Both the position numbers and the translations under genes were made by a program. Below the pieces are notes generated by a model, which searched no databases, was not told where the DNA came from, and saw only the letters and a list, made by a program, of their open reading frames with translations. A stretch of DNA of 64,000 nucleotides from an uncultured Acidovorax sp. (GTDB lineage Bacteria > Pseudomonadota > Gammaproteobacteria > Burkholderiales > Burkholderiaceae_C): positions 30,317 through 94,316 of the forward strand of contig CAJYHL010000043.1 in assembly GCA_913774625.1 (NCBI GenBank), read 5' to 3'. This document shows, in pieces, positions 28,531-37,297 of the stretch (within the stretch, counting starts at the first letter, position 1; every line of letters begins with the position of its first letter).

Positions 28531-30090
28531 TTACTTGAAGGTGGCGCTCCACAAGTCCTGTGGCTTGTTCGACTCTGGACCAGATTGCTGGTCCTGGAGC
28601 CAGAGGGTCAAGGACCGGAAACTGTCGTCCAGGCCTGCCACCGGCTTGGACAGCGTCAGCGCGCCTGCCGGGCCGCCCAGCGACACGATCTGCGCCGGCG
28701 TGCCCCAGCCGGCGGTGGCATAGAACGGCCGTGCCCACAGGTCGTAGCTGTTGTTGGCGCCCAGGGCGGCGCGGTAGCTGACCATGGCGTCGCCCTTGGT
28801 GTTGCAGCCCACCGAGGCCTGGGGCACGATGAATTCCTGCCCTTCTGCAGGAACGCGCACCGGCGCATCCCAGCCTTTGTCCACGGTGAAGCGGCGCGCT
28901 GCAACCTGGCCCAGCTGCAGGAACGGCAGGGTGACCATGACGGCATTGCCAGCGGCGTCGCTGCACAGGCCCGCGATGTAGCGTTCGTCGCTGGTCAAGC
29001 CCACTCTGTCGATGACGGTGGGCGTGCTCCAGCTGCCGTTGCTCAGGCGCGTGGCATAGAGGTTGGAGCCCGATCCGTCGCGGCCGGTCCACGCGGCGAT
29101 GGTGTCGCCGTTGTCCGCGATGGTGATGCGCGCCATGCCGAAGCTTCTCACCAGATCGCCGTCGATCTCATGGCCTGCGGTCCAGCCCGATCCTTCCTTG
29201 TATTCACTGGCGAGCATGCGGAACCGGTTGGTGCTGGAGCTGATCTGCTGCCAGATGGCCGTGGCGCTCTTGCCGTCCGGCGATGCGGCGAACTGCAGTT
29301 CTTTCGCATCCGAGGTCGCCCCGGCCAGGAAGCGGGTGGCTGGGCCCCAGACGCCGTTGCGCCACTGCTTGACCCAGGCACCGTCGGGGTCGTCAAGGAT
29401 GGTGGCTACCGAGAAGGCATAGAAAGCATTGCCGTTGTTGTCCAGGGTCACCCGGTGGCTGTTGATTGCGCTGTATATCCCGTAGAGCGAGGCTTCGCTG
29501 GCAGACAGGACGGCCGTGGGTGCGGCATCCCATGCACCGGTGGCGGCGCTGTAGCGGATCGTGTTCACGCTGAGGTTCGTGCCGTTGGTGGCCGACTGCT
29601 CCCAGAGCACGATGGCATCGCCGTTGGCGTTGACGGCCACCTCCGGCATGCCGGCGCCTCCCGTCAGCGCGAAGGACACGGTAGCGCCCCAGCCGGTGTC
29701 CGGCGAGTAGGCGCGGGCATGCACGCTGTAGGTGGTGAGCGTCGCGGTGCCGCGGTCCTCCAGCCAGGCGGCGACTGCCTTGCCGTTCGGCGCGACCGCC
29801 AGATGCTGGTTCAGCACGCCGTTGGTATCGCTTTCCACCAGTTGAGGCGCGCCCCAGGTGCCCGCTGCAGGCGCAGGAGGCGGCGACTGAGAAGGCGGAG
29901 GAGGGGGGGCTGGTGTGCCCGGAGGGGGCGCAGGAGTGGACGGTTCGCCCGTGGGCGGCGGCGCGGCTCCCGGTGCGTCGGAGCTGCCGCCGCCTCCTCC
30001 TCCGCAGGCGCTCAGAGACAGGGCGGTGAAAGCCGCGAGCGCGGCGAAAGCGGCGGCCTTGCGGCTGCTCAGCGATGGTTTGGACGGCAT
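28531..30090 (-). CDS. Lipoprotein with predicted eight-bladed beta-propeller
   Basis: A 519-residue exported lipoprotein. The N-terminus has Lys/Arg, a hydrophobic core and the lipobox LSAC at about residue 29, followed by a Gly run and a ~45-residue Pro/Ser/Thr linker. The rest is made of about eight repeats of ~50-55 residues. Each has a G-x-W-x-x-P-type start (GTWGAPQ, TGWGATV, GAWDAAP, GVWGPAT, SGWTAGH, GSWSTPT, KGWDAPV, AGWGTPA) and a middle NG/DG turn followed by A-x-x-x-W or similar (NGKAVAAW, NGDAIVLW, DGKSATAIW, NGDTIAAW). This is the pattern of a beta-propeller. It is probably anchored in the outer membrane; its ligand is unknown. Start: ATG 30090 is preferred over 30123. Confidence 0.8.
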   Translation of the reverse strand: MPSKPSLSSRKAAAFAALAAFTALSLSACGGGGGGSSDAPGAAPPPTGEPSTPAPPPGTPAPPPPPSQSPPPAPAAGTWGAPQLVESDTNGVLNQHLAVAPNGKAVAAWLEDRGTATLTTYSVHARAYSPDTGWGATVSFALTGGAGMPEVAVNANGDAIVLWEQSATNGTNLSVNTIRYSAATGAWDAAPTAVLSASEASLYGIYSAINSHRVTLDNNGNAFYAFSVATILDDPDGAWVKQWRNGVWGPATRFLAGATSDAKELQFAASPDGKSATAIWQQISSSTNRFRMLASEYKEGSGWTAGHEIDGDLVRSFGMARITIADNGDTIAAWTGRDGSGSNLYATRLSNGSWSTPTVIDRVGLTSDERYIAGLCSDAAGNAVMVTLPFLQLGQVAARRFTVDKGWDAPVRVPAEGQEFIVPQASVGCNTKGDAMVSYRAALGANNSYDLWARPFYATAGWGTPAQIVSLGGPAGALTLSKPVAGLDDSFRSLTLWLQDQQSGPESNKPQDLWSATFK

Positions 30091-30400
30091 GTTGCGTAGT
30101 GCGGTGAGATGGCTGTTCTGCACGGGCCCGGCACCCCATGTGTCGGGCCGTAGAACATGGCCTCAGACCGTATCGCCCGGCCTGCGCGTGACAAACCCGC
30201 AGAGAGTGGGGTGGGTGTAAGGGCGTGTTTCCATCAGGCGGCATTTCCGCCCATCCGGTTACCTGCTGGAACCATTGACACACGCGGCGGCCTGCCGTCA
30301 CGGCCGCTTGCCCGCGGCGGCGGCAGGGCCGTGGCGGAGCGCGGGATGCGCTATGGCAAACTCCCGCGCTTCGCTTTTTCGTCTCAGACATCGGCAGCAC
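30091..30400. other. Divergent intergenic region between lipoprotein gene and tex
   Basis: About 310 bases holding the upstream signals of both genes. A perfect -35 hexamer TTGACA stands at 30275-30280 on the plus strand, but no fitting -10 follows at 16-18 bases. The frame of tex is open upstream to 30275, with composition unlike the protein. I see nothing else. Confidence 0.5.
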
Positions 30401-32755
30401 ATGCAGCAGATCATTCGGCAGTTGGCCGCAGAAATCAGGGTCAGTGAACAACAGGTACGCGCGGCGGTGGAGCTGCTGGACGGCGGCGCCACCGTGCCCT
30501 TCATCGCGCGCTACCGCAAGGAAGTGACCGGCGGGCTGGACGACATCCAGCTGCGCGAGCTGGAGGCGCGCCTGGCCTATCTGCGCGAGCTGGAGGACCG
30601 CCGCGCCGCCGTGCTCAAGGCCATCGACGAGCAGGGCAAGCTGACCGATGCCCTGCGCGCCGCGATCGCCGCTGCGCCCACCAAGCAGGAGCTGGAAGAC
30701 CTCTACCTGCCGTTCAAGCAGAAGCGCCGCACCAAGGGCCAGATCGCGCGCGAGTTCGGCATCGAGCCGCTGGCCGACAAGCTGTTCGCCGACCCCACGC
30801 TGGACCCGGCCGCCGAGGCCGCCGCCTTCACCCGCCCGCCCGAGGTGCTGGACGACGGCAAGCCCGGCGCCGACTTCTCCACCGTGCCTGCCGTGCTGGA
30901 CGGCGTGCGCGACATCCTCTCCGAGCGCTGGGCCGAAGACGCCGCGCTGGTGCAGTCGCTGCGCGAATGGCTGTGGGCCGAAGGCCTCCTGCGCAGCAAG
31001 AAGGTCGAGGGCAAGAACGAGAACGACCCCGAGGTCTCCAAGTTCCGCGACTACTTCGAGTACGACGAGCCCATCGGCCGCGTGCCCTCGCACCGTGCGC
31101 TGGCGGTGTTCCGCGGCCGGGCGCTGGAAATCCTCGAAGCCAAGCTGGTGCTGCCCGTGGAGCCGGAGCCCGGCAAGCCCAGCATCGCCGAAGGCAAGAT
31201 CGCCCTGCATCTGGGCTGGAGCCATGCGGCCCGCCCGGCCGACGACCTGATCCGCAAGTGCGTGGCCTGGACCTGGCGCGTGAAGCTCAGCCTCTCCACC
31301 GAACGCGACCTGTTCGCCCGCCTGCGCGAAGAGGCCGAGAAGGTCGCCATCAAGGTCTTCGCCGACAACCTGCGCGACCTGCTGCTGGCTGCGCCCGCCG
31401 GCCCGCGCGTGGTGATGGGGCTGGACCCGGGCATCCGCACCGGCGTGAAGGTGGCGGTGGTCGATGCCACCGGCAAGCTGGTGGAAACCGCCACGGTCTA
31501 CCCGCACGAGCCGCGCCGCGACTGGGACGGCAGCCTGCACACGCTGGCCAAGCTGGCCGACAAGCACGGCGTGAACCTGATCGCCATCGGCAACGGCACG
31601 GCCAGCCGGGAGACCGACAAGCTGGCCGGCGAGCTGATCAAGCTGGCCGCCAAGGCCGAGCGCGCGATCGAGAAGGTGGTGGTGAGCGAAGCCGGCGCAT
31701 CCGTCTATTCCGCCAGCGAATACGCCAGCCAGGAAATGCCCGACGTGGACGTGAGCCTGCGCGGCGCAGCCTCCATCGCCCGCCGACTGCAGGACCCGCT
31801 GGCCGAGCTGGTCAAGATCGACCCCAAGAGCATCGGCGTGGGACAGTACCAGCACGACGTGAACCAGAGCGAGCTGGCGCGCACCCTGGGCGCGGTGGTG
31901 GAGGACTGCGTGAACTCCGTGGGCGTGGACCTGAACACGGCCAGCGTGCCGCTGCTCTCGCGCGTCTCGGGCCTGTCGGGCAGCGTCGCCAAGGCCGTGG
32001 TGCGCTGGCGCGAGGCCAACGGCGCGTTCAGGAACCGCAAGCAGCTCATGGACGTGAGCGGCCTGGGCGCCAAGACCTTCGAGCAGAGCGCGGGTTTCCT
32101 GCGCATCCGCGGCGGCGACAACCCGCTGGACATGACCGGCGTCCACCCCGAGACCTATCCGGTGGTCGAGCAGATCATGGAGAAGACCGGCAAGCCGGTG
32201 GCCGAGCTGATGGGCCGCGCCGACATGCTCAAGACCTTGAAGCCCGAGCTCTTCGCCAACGAGCGCTTCGGCGCCATCACCGTCAAGGACATCCTGGGCG
32301 AGCTGGAAAAGCCCGGCCGCGACCCGCGCCCGGACTTCAAGGTGGCCCGCTTCAACGACGGCGTGGAAGACATCAAGGACCTGAAGGAAGGCATGGTGCT
32401 GGAGGGCACGGTGAGCAACGTGGCCCAGTTCGGCGCCTTCATCGACCTGGGCGTGCATCAGGACGGCCTGGTCCACGTCAGCCAGCTGAGCCACAAGTTC
32501 GTGAGCGATGCGCGCGAGGTGGTCAAGACCGGCGACATCGTGAAGGTGACGGTCATGGAGGTCGATGTGGAGCGCAAGCGCATCGGCCTGACCATGAAGC
32601 TCGACGCAGCGCCTGCGCGCCGCGACGGCCCGCGTGACAACCGCTTCGAAGGCGCCGGCCGGGGCTATGCCCAGCCCCCGCGCCGCCAGAACGAGCCCGC
32701 CGCGCCCTCGGCCATGGCCTCGGCCTTCGCCAAGCTGCAGCAGGGTCGCCGCTGA
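30401..32755 (+). CDS. tex: RNA-binding transcription accessory protein Tex
   Basis: A 784-residue protein, normal Tex length. Domains in order: helical Tex N-terminal region (VPFIARYRKEVTGGLDD), YqgF/RNase-H-like domain (VVMGLDPGIRTGVKVAVVD), helix-hairpin-helix region (SVGVDLNTASVPLLSRVSGL, DVSGLGAKTFEQSAGFLRI) and a C-terminal S1 RNA-binding domain (VSNVAQFGAFIDLGVHQDGL). Tex binds nucleic acids and acts on transcription complexes in the cytoplasm; it is widely conserved. ATG 30401 (MQQIIRQLAAEI) matches the family N-terminus. The upstream extension to 30275 does not. Confidence 0.93.
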   Translation: MQQIIRQLAAEIRVSEQQVRAAVELLDGGATVPFIARYRKEVTGGLDDIQLRELEARLAYLRELEDRRAAVLKAIDEQGKLTDALRAAIAAAPTKQELEDLYLPFKQKRRTKGQIAREFGIEPLADKLFADPTLDPAAEAAAFTRPPEVLDDGKPGADFSTVPAVLDGVRDILSERWAEDAALVQSLREWLWAEGLLRSKKVEGKNENDPEVSKFRDYFEYDEPIGRVPSHRALAVFRGRALEILEAKLVLPVEPEPGKPSIAEGKIALHLGWSHAARPADDLIRKCVAWTWRVKLSLSTERDLFARLREEAEKVAIKVFADNLRDLLLAAPAGPRVVMGLDPGIRTGVKVAVVDATGKLVETATVYPHEPRRDWDGSLHTLAKLADKHGVNLIAIGNGTASRETDKLAGELIKLAAKAERAIEKVVVSEAGASVYSASEYASQEMPDVDVSLRGAASIARRLQDPLAELVKIDPKSIGVGQYQHDVNQSELARTLGAVVEDCVNSVGVDLNTASVPLLSRVSGLSGSVAKAVVRWREANGAFRNRKQLMDVSGLGAKTFEQSAGFLRIRGGDNPLDMTGVHPETYPVVEQIMEKTGKPVAELMGRADMLKTLKPELFANERFGAITVKDILGELEKPGRDPRPDFKVARFNDGVEDIKDLKEGMVLEGTVSNVAQFGAFIDLGVHQDGLVHVSQLSHKFVSDAREVVKTGDIVKVTVMEVDVERKRIGLTMKLDAAPARRDGPRDNRFEGAGRGYAQPPRRQNEPAAPSAMASAFAKLQQGRR

Positions 32756-32912
32756 CTCCGAGGAGGAGGAAGGAAGGGGAGGGCCGGCGCTTCGGTCCTT
32801 CCTCCGTGACGCCGGCCCTTCCTCTGCGGGGCCTGCGCTCTCGACGTCCGCTCCCCGCTGCCCGGATAATCGACGCCCATCCATTCAATCCGAGGCTTCG
32901 CCCCGCCCGCCC

Positions 32913-33770
32913 ATGGAGCTGAACGCCCTGCTCGCCGTTCCCGTCAAGCTGCCCAGCCTGCCCAAGGCCGTGGCCCTGCTGATGAGCGAACTGGCCGCCC
33001 CCGAGCCCGATCTGCGCCGCGTGAACCTTTTGTTCGCCAGCGACCCGGCCCTGGCCGCACGGCTGCTGCAGCAGGCCAATGCGCCGTCTGCCGGCATGCC
33101 GGGACAGGTGTCCGGCATTCCGGAAGCGCTCGCGCTGCTGGGCCTGGGCCAGCTGCGCGAACTGGTCGCGGCAGCGCCGCTGGCCACCACCTCGCGCTCG
33201 GTGCCGGGCGTGGACTTTCTGCAGTTCTGGCGCTACAGCCTGCGCACGGCCAAGCTGGCCCGCTCCCTGGCGGGCAGCGTCCAGCAGAACCCGCTGGCAG
33301 CCTACACGGCCGGCCTGCTGCACGGCCTGGGCGAGCTGGTGCTGCACATCGTGGACACCAAGCGGGCGGAGTCGCTGAGCGCTCAGCTGCCTCCGCTGGA
33401 CCTGCGCCGGGCCCGGCTGGAGCAGCGCGTGCTGGGCTACAGCTACGCCCACATCAGCGCCGGCATGGCCCTGCAATGGCGCCTGCCCCTGCTGGTGACC
33501 GACGCCGTGGAATACCACTGCGCGCCCTTCGAAGGCGGCGCCTACGAGCCGCTGGCCGGCGTGCTGCATCTGGCGGCCTGGCGTGCGCGAGCCGCCGAAG
33601 CCCGGCTGAGCGACCGCGAACTGGCGGTGAGCTTCCCCGGCGAGGTCGGAGTGGCGCTGGGGCTGGATATCGACATGGTGCTGCAGCAGGATCCCATCGA
33701 CTGGTCGCAGCGCGCAGATGATGCGCAAGCGGAGCCGGACGCCGGCGCGGGCACCGGAGCACCCCGGTGA
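32913..33770 (+). CDS. HDOD domain protein
   Basis: A 285-residue protein with one HDOD domain from about residue 10 to 210 (LPSLPKAVALLMSELA, FASDPALAARLLQQAN, IPEALALLGLGQLREL, AAYTAGLLHGLGELVL). HDOD proteins resemble HD phosphohydrolases without the full metal site and act in signalling; many partner with c-di-GMP proteins. No effector domain is attached. ATG 32913 is chosen because the domain starts directly after it. The 3' end overlaps the next gene by 53 bases. Confidence 0.85.
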   Translation: MELNALLAVPVKLPSLPKAVALLMSELAAPEPDLRRVNLLFASDPALAARLLQQANAPSAGMPGQVSGIPEALALLGLGQLRELVAAAPLATTSRSVPGVDFLQFWRYSLRTAKLARSLAGSVQQNPLAAYTAGLLHGLGELVLHIVDTKRAESLSAQLPPLDLRRARLEQRVLGYSYAHISAGMALQWRLPLLVTDAVEYHCAPFEGGAYEPLAGVLHLAAWRARAAEARLSDRELAVSFPGEVGVALGLDIDMVLQQDPIDWSQRADDAQAEPDAGAGTGAPR

Positions 33771-34986
33771 GGAGCCGGCGCTGGCCGGGACGGCCCCGTT
33801 GAAGCCGGCCCTGTGCATCCACGCCGGCCCCGGCGCGCTTCGCCATCTGCAGGCGCAGGGCGGGCTGCGGCCCGAAGACATCGGTGTCGTGCCTGCTGCC
33901 GCGGGCGGGCCCAAGGGCCTGGTGCTGGGCCCGCTGGACCGCTTCCTCTTCGGCGAATGGCTGGCCGCATCGCGTCAGCCCGTGCACTTGGTGGGCGCCT
34001 CCATCGGCGCCTGGCGAATGGCCACCGCCTGCCTGGGCGCGGGCGCAGTGCAGGCCTTCGAGCGGCTGGAGCACGACTACATCCACCAGAGCTACGACCT
34101 GCCGCCCGGCGCGCGCCGGCCCACGCCCGCCCACGTCAGCGAACGCTTCGGCGCGAATCTGCAGGCCTTCTTCGGCGGCCAGGTCGAGGCCCTGCTGGCG
34201 CACCCGCGCTGGCGGCTGCACATCGTCACCGCGCGCGGCCGGCATCTGCTGCGGCGGGAGCACCGCTGGGCCACGCCGCTGGGCTATCTGGGCGCCTTCG
34301 CCGCCAACGCCCTGCACCGGCCCGCGCTGGGCGGCTGGCTGCAGCGCGTGGTGTTCTCGTCGGGGGAGGGCTGTGGCGGGGCGCCGGCGCCGCTGCCCTT
34401 CGATGCGCGCGATTTCTCCACCCGGCAGGTGGCGCTGACGGCCGGCAACTTCATGCCCGCGCTGCAGGCCAGCTGCTCCATCCCCTTCGTGCTGCAGGCC
34501 GTGCACGACATCCCCGGCGCCCCGCGCGGCGCGTATTGGGATGGCGGCATCACCGACTACCACCTGCACCTGCGCTACCGCCGCATGACGGATGCTATGG
34601 AAAAAATAGCTGATGGCGCACATTCCACAAGCGCTACGGGCCTGGTGGGGCTCGAGGAACATGCCGGCGACGCAGGCGGTTCGCTGGTGCTCTATCCGCA
34701 CTTCCAGCATCGCGTGGTGCCCGGCTGGCTGGACAAGGGCCTGCGCTGGCGGCACCGCAGCACGCCGGCGCTGGACCGCATGATCGTGCTGTCGCCTCAT
34801 CCGGACTGGGTCGCCACGCTGCCCCGCGCCAAGCTGCCCGACCGCAAGGACTTCGCCCACTACGGCACCGACACCGCCGCCCGTGTGCGCGCCTGGAGCG
34901 CAGCGACATCCGCCAGCCGGCAGCTGGCCGATGAATGGGCCGAATGGCTGCGCCGGCCGGACCTGGGCCGTGTGCTGCCGCTCTGA
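33718..34986 (+). CDS. Patatin-like phospholipase, with an in-frame repeat insertion
   Basis: A 422-residue patatin-like hydrolase. It has the oxyanion-hole segment AAAGGPKGLVLG, the nucleophile elbow VGASIGAWR (G-x-S-x-G) and the catalytic Asp in YWDGGITDY, giving the Ser-Asp dyad. It should hydrolyse acyl esters of lipids. The start ATG 33718 (or 33721) lies inside the HDOD gene in another frame; there is no strong ribosome-binding site, suggesting coupled translation. Residues ~293-307 (AMEKIADGAHSTSAT) are encoded by a copy of the dispersed palindromic repeat, directly after RYRRMTD, and probably form a surface loop absent from relatives. Confidence 0.86.
   Translation: MMRKRSRTPARAPEHPGEEPALAGTAPLKPALCIHAGPGALRHLQAQGGLRPEDIGVVPAAAGGPKGLVLGPLDRFLFGEWLAASRQPVHLVGASIGAWRMATACLGAGAVQAFERLEHDYIHQSYDLPPGARRPTPAHVSERFGANLQAFFGGQVEALLAHPRWRLHIVTARGRHLLRREHRWATPLGYLGAFAANALHRPALGGWLQRVVFSSGEGCGGAPAPLPFDARDFSTRQVALTAGNFMPALQASCSIPFVLQAVHDIPGAPRGAYWDGGITDYHLHLRYRRMTDAMEKIADGAHSTSATGLVGLEEHAGDAGGSLVLYPHFQHRVVPGWLDKGLRWRHRSTPALDRMIVLSPHPDWVATLPRAKLPDRKDFAHYGTDTAARVRAWSAATSASRQLADEWAEWLRRPDLGRVLPL
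34594..34637 (+). repeat. Dispersed palindromic repeat inside the lipase gene
   Basis: GCTATGGAAAAAATAGC, then TGATGGCGCACATTCCAC, then AAGCGCTAC. It aligns along its whole length with the complement of 18376-18422. It keeps the lipase frame open and adds about 15 codons with A-rich base use unlike the flanks. Confidence 0.8.
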
Positions 34987-35022
34987 GCGCCGCGGCTCTA
35001 CGCAGCGCCCACCCGCTGCGCC

Positions 35023-36162
35023 TCACATCGACGCGCGCAGCATCTCCCGGTAATCCTCCGGCGTCGCCTCGCGCGGATTGGTCTTGTGGCAGTGGTCGGC
35101 CAGCGCGCCGCGGATCACGTCGTCGAACAGGTCTTCCGTAACGCCCATGGCCGCGAGGCCCGTAGGCAGGCCCAGGCGGGCGCTCATGTCGCGCACGGCC
35201 TCGGGCACGTCGCCCGCGCTGGCCAGGCCCATGGCATGGGCCATGCGCTCCAGCCGGCGGCTGTCGCGCACCGCGTCGGCCTGGGCGTTGAAGCGGATCA
35301 CGGCGGGCAGAAACACCGCGTTCAGCGTGCCGTGGTGCAGGCGCGGGTTCACGCCGCCCAGGCTGTGGCTCAGCGAATGCACGCAGCCCAGTCCCTTCTG
35401 GAAGGCCATGGCGCCCTGCATGCTGGCGCTCATCATGTTCAGGCGCGCGTCGCGGTCGCTGCCATCGCGCGTGGCGCGCTCGATGTGGGCCCAGCCGCGC
35501 TCCAGCCCGTCGAGCGCGATGCCGTCGGCCGGTGGGTTGAAAGCCGAAGACATGAAGGTCTCCATGCAATGCGCGATCGCGTCCATGCCCGTGGCAGCCG
35601 TCAGCTGGGGGGGCAGGCCCAGCGTCAGGCCGGGGTCGCAGATGGCGGTGCGCGGAACGAGGTGCCATGAGTGGAAGCCCAGCTTGCGGTGGTCGTCCAC
35701 GATGATGATGGCGCCGCGCGCCACCTCGCTGCCCGTGCCGCTGGTGGTGGGCACGGCGATGATGGGCGCCACGCGCTCGGTGATCTTCGGCGAGCCGCCC
35801 TCGATGGTCGCGTAGGTCTTGAGCGGCCCCTCATGCGTCGCCGCGATGGCGATGCCCTTGGCGCAGTCGATGGCCGAGCCGCCGCCCACGGCGATCAGGC
35901 CGTCGCATTGCCGGGCGCGGTAGATGTCCACCGCGGCGCGCACGGCCGCCTCGGTCGGGTTGGACGGCGTCTGGTCGAACACCGCCACGTCGTCCATGTC
36001 AGCCAGCGCATCCAGCGCCTGCTGCAGCACGCCAGCGGCCTTCACGCCAGGGTCGGTCACCACCAGCGGACGGGTGATGCCCACGCGCTGGCATTCCTGC
36101 TTGAGCAGCCGGATGGCTCCGAACTCGAACTGGATCTGGGTGACGTAATTGATGAAAGCCAT
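35023..36162 (-). CDS. Iron-containing alcohol dehydrogenase
   Basis: A group III (Fe-dependent) dehydrogenase of 379 residues. The nucleotide-binding segment VGGGSAIDCAKGIAI, the loop PTTSGTGSE and the metal ligands in GMDAIAHCMETF (Asp, His), CVHSLSHSLGG (His) and HHGTLNAVFLP (His) are all present. It oxidises alcohols or reduces aldehydes with NAD(P)H; the sequence leans to the 4-hydroxybutyrate dehydrogenase-like branch, without proof of substrate. ATG 36162 (MAFINYVTQIQF) fits the family; the longer open frame is a shadow of the divergent gene on the other strand. Confidence 0.92.
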   Translation of the reverse strand: MAFINYVTQIQFEFGAIRLLKQECQRVGITRPLVVTDPGVKAAGVLQQALDALADMDDVAVFDQTPSNPTEAAVRAAVDIYRARQCDGLIAVGGGSAIDCAKGIAIAATHEGPLKTYATIEGGSPKITERVAPIIAVPTTSGTGSEVARGAIIIVDDHRKLGFHSWHLVPRTAICDPGLTLGLPPQLTAATGMDAIAHCMETFMSSAFNPPADGIALDGLERGWAHIERATRDGSDRDARLNMMSASMQGAMAFQKGLGCVHSLSHSLGGVNPRLHHGTLNAVFLPAVIRFNAQADAVRDSRRLERMAHAMGLASAGDVPEAVRDMSARLGLPTGLAAMGVTEDLFDDVIRGALADHCHKTNPREATPEDYREMLRASM

Positions 36163-36222
36163 GGTGCGCAAGATTCCCCGTTGTGATGAGATCGCTCTCC
36201 ACCCTACAAGCAGGAGCGTGCC

Positions 36223-37119
36223 ATGACCATGAAGCAAACCCTCACCGCCGGCGCATTCGTCGCCCTGGGGACAGTCGCCGCCGCCGTGCTCGCCACGCCG
36301 GCTGCCCGGGCCGATTGCCTGGGCCCGGCCCAGGTCGCCGAACTGGCGCAACACTACATGGATCGCACGCCCGCACCCAACTTCGCGTCCCTGTCGGAGG
36401 CCGACGGCGCCTGCACCCGGGCGCGCTTCAACCAGCTGCTGGCCCAGCGGCTGGGCAAGGTCGTGGGCTACAAGGCGGGCCTCACCAACCCGGCCGTGCA
36501 GAAGCGCTTCGGCACCGACCAGCCCGTCTGGGGCAAGCTCTACGAGGGCATGGTCAAGCCCGGGGGGCTGGTGGTGGATGCCGCCTTCGGTGCCCGCCCG
36601 CTCTACGAGGCCGACATGCTCGTGCCCGTGAGGAGCGCGGCCATCAACCACGCGCGCACGCCCATGGAGGTGCTGGAGCACATCGACCAGATCATCCCCT
36701 TCATCGAACTGCCCGATCTCATCGTGCAGGCTCCGGCGCAGCTCAACGGCCCCGGCGTGGCAGCCATCAACGTCGGTGCCCGCCTGGGCGTGGCCGGCGA
36801 ACCCATCGGCATCCCCGCGACGCGTGGAGAACGCTACGCCCTGCTGGAGGCACTGGAGCGCATGAGCGTGCAGCTGACCAACGAGCGCGGCGAGCTGCTG
36901 GCCCCCGCAGGCAAGGGCAGCGACATCCTGGGCCACCCGCTGCAGGCGGTGGTCTGGCTGGCCCAGGCGCTGCAAAAGGAAGACCTCAGCCTGCAGCCCG
37001 GCGATCTCGTCAGCCTGGGCTCGTTCTCGCCGCTGCTGCCGCCGCGCCAGGGCCTCGCGGTCACGGCGACCTACCAGGGCCTGCCGGGGGCCAAGCCGGT
37101 GATGGTGAGGTTCAAATGA
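36223..37119 (+). CDS. Exported 2-keto-4-pentenoate hydratase-like protein
   Basis: A 298-residue member of the fumarylacetoacetase/MhpD superfamily: VGYKAGLTNPAVQKRFG, LYEADMLVPV, PFIELPDLI, INVGARLGVAG, GHPLQAVVWLAQAL and the terminal GDLVSLGSFSPLLPP. Cytoplasmic hydratases of this kind are about 30 residues shorter. The extra N-terminus (Lys4, hydrophobic ALGTVAAAVLATPAARA, cleavage before DC) is a clear signal peptide, so the protein is probably periplasmic. Several metal-ligand positions cannot be checked without an alignment. It is divergent from the iron alcohol dehydrogenase, 60 bases apart. Confidence 0.83.
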   Translation: MTMKQTLTAGAFVALGTVAAAVLATPAARADCLGPAQVAELAQHYMDRTPAPNFASLSEADGACTRARFNQLLAQRLGKVVGYKAGLTNPAVQKRFGTDQPVWGKLYEGMVKPGGLVVDAAFGARPLYEADMLVPVRSAAINHARTPMEVLEHIDQIIPFIELPDLIVQAPAQLNGPGVAAINVGARLGVAGEPIGIPATRGERYALLEALERMSVQLTNERGELLAPAGKGSDILGHPLQAVVWLAQALQKEDLSLQPGDLVSLGSFSPLLPPRQGLAVTATYQGLPGAKPVMVRFK

Positions 37120-37167
37120 GCCGGCTGGGCTGGCTGAGGCAGCGGTAGAGCAGGGGGAGGAAAGGTC

Positions 37168-37204
37168 TGGAAACAAGAAAGGGCACCCTGTGGAGGGTGC
37201 CCTT
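37168..37204 (-). terminator. Terminator at the end of the polysaccharide locus
   Basis: A perfect 11-bp stem AAGGGCACCCT (37204-37194 on the minus strand) with AGGGTGCCCTT (37189-37179) and a four-base loop. Read on the minus strand it is followed by TCTTGTTTCC (37178-37169). It lies about 95 bases after the manC stop, and from the plus strand could also stop readthrough of the exported hydratase gene. Confidence 0.8.
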
Positions 37205-37297
37205 CAGCTTCAGGACGGGAATTCCGGCGTCGCTGCCGTATGGCTTCATCCGGCGTTCGGACTGGCGGGCAACTAGGCCGGCCGCCGTCCGTCGCTA

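Noticed and set aside
32779..32825. Hairpin AGGGCCGGC/GCCGGCCCT after tex as a terminator
   Set aside because: The loop is over 20 bases and the tail TCCTCTG is not T-rich; too weak to call.
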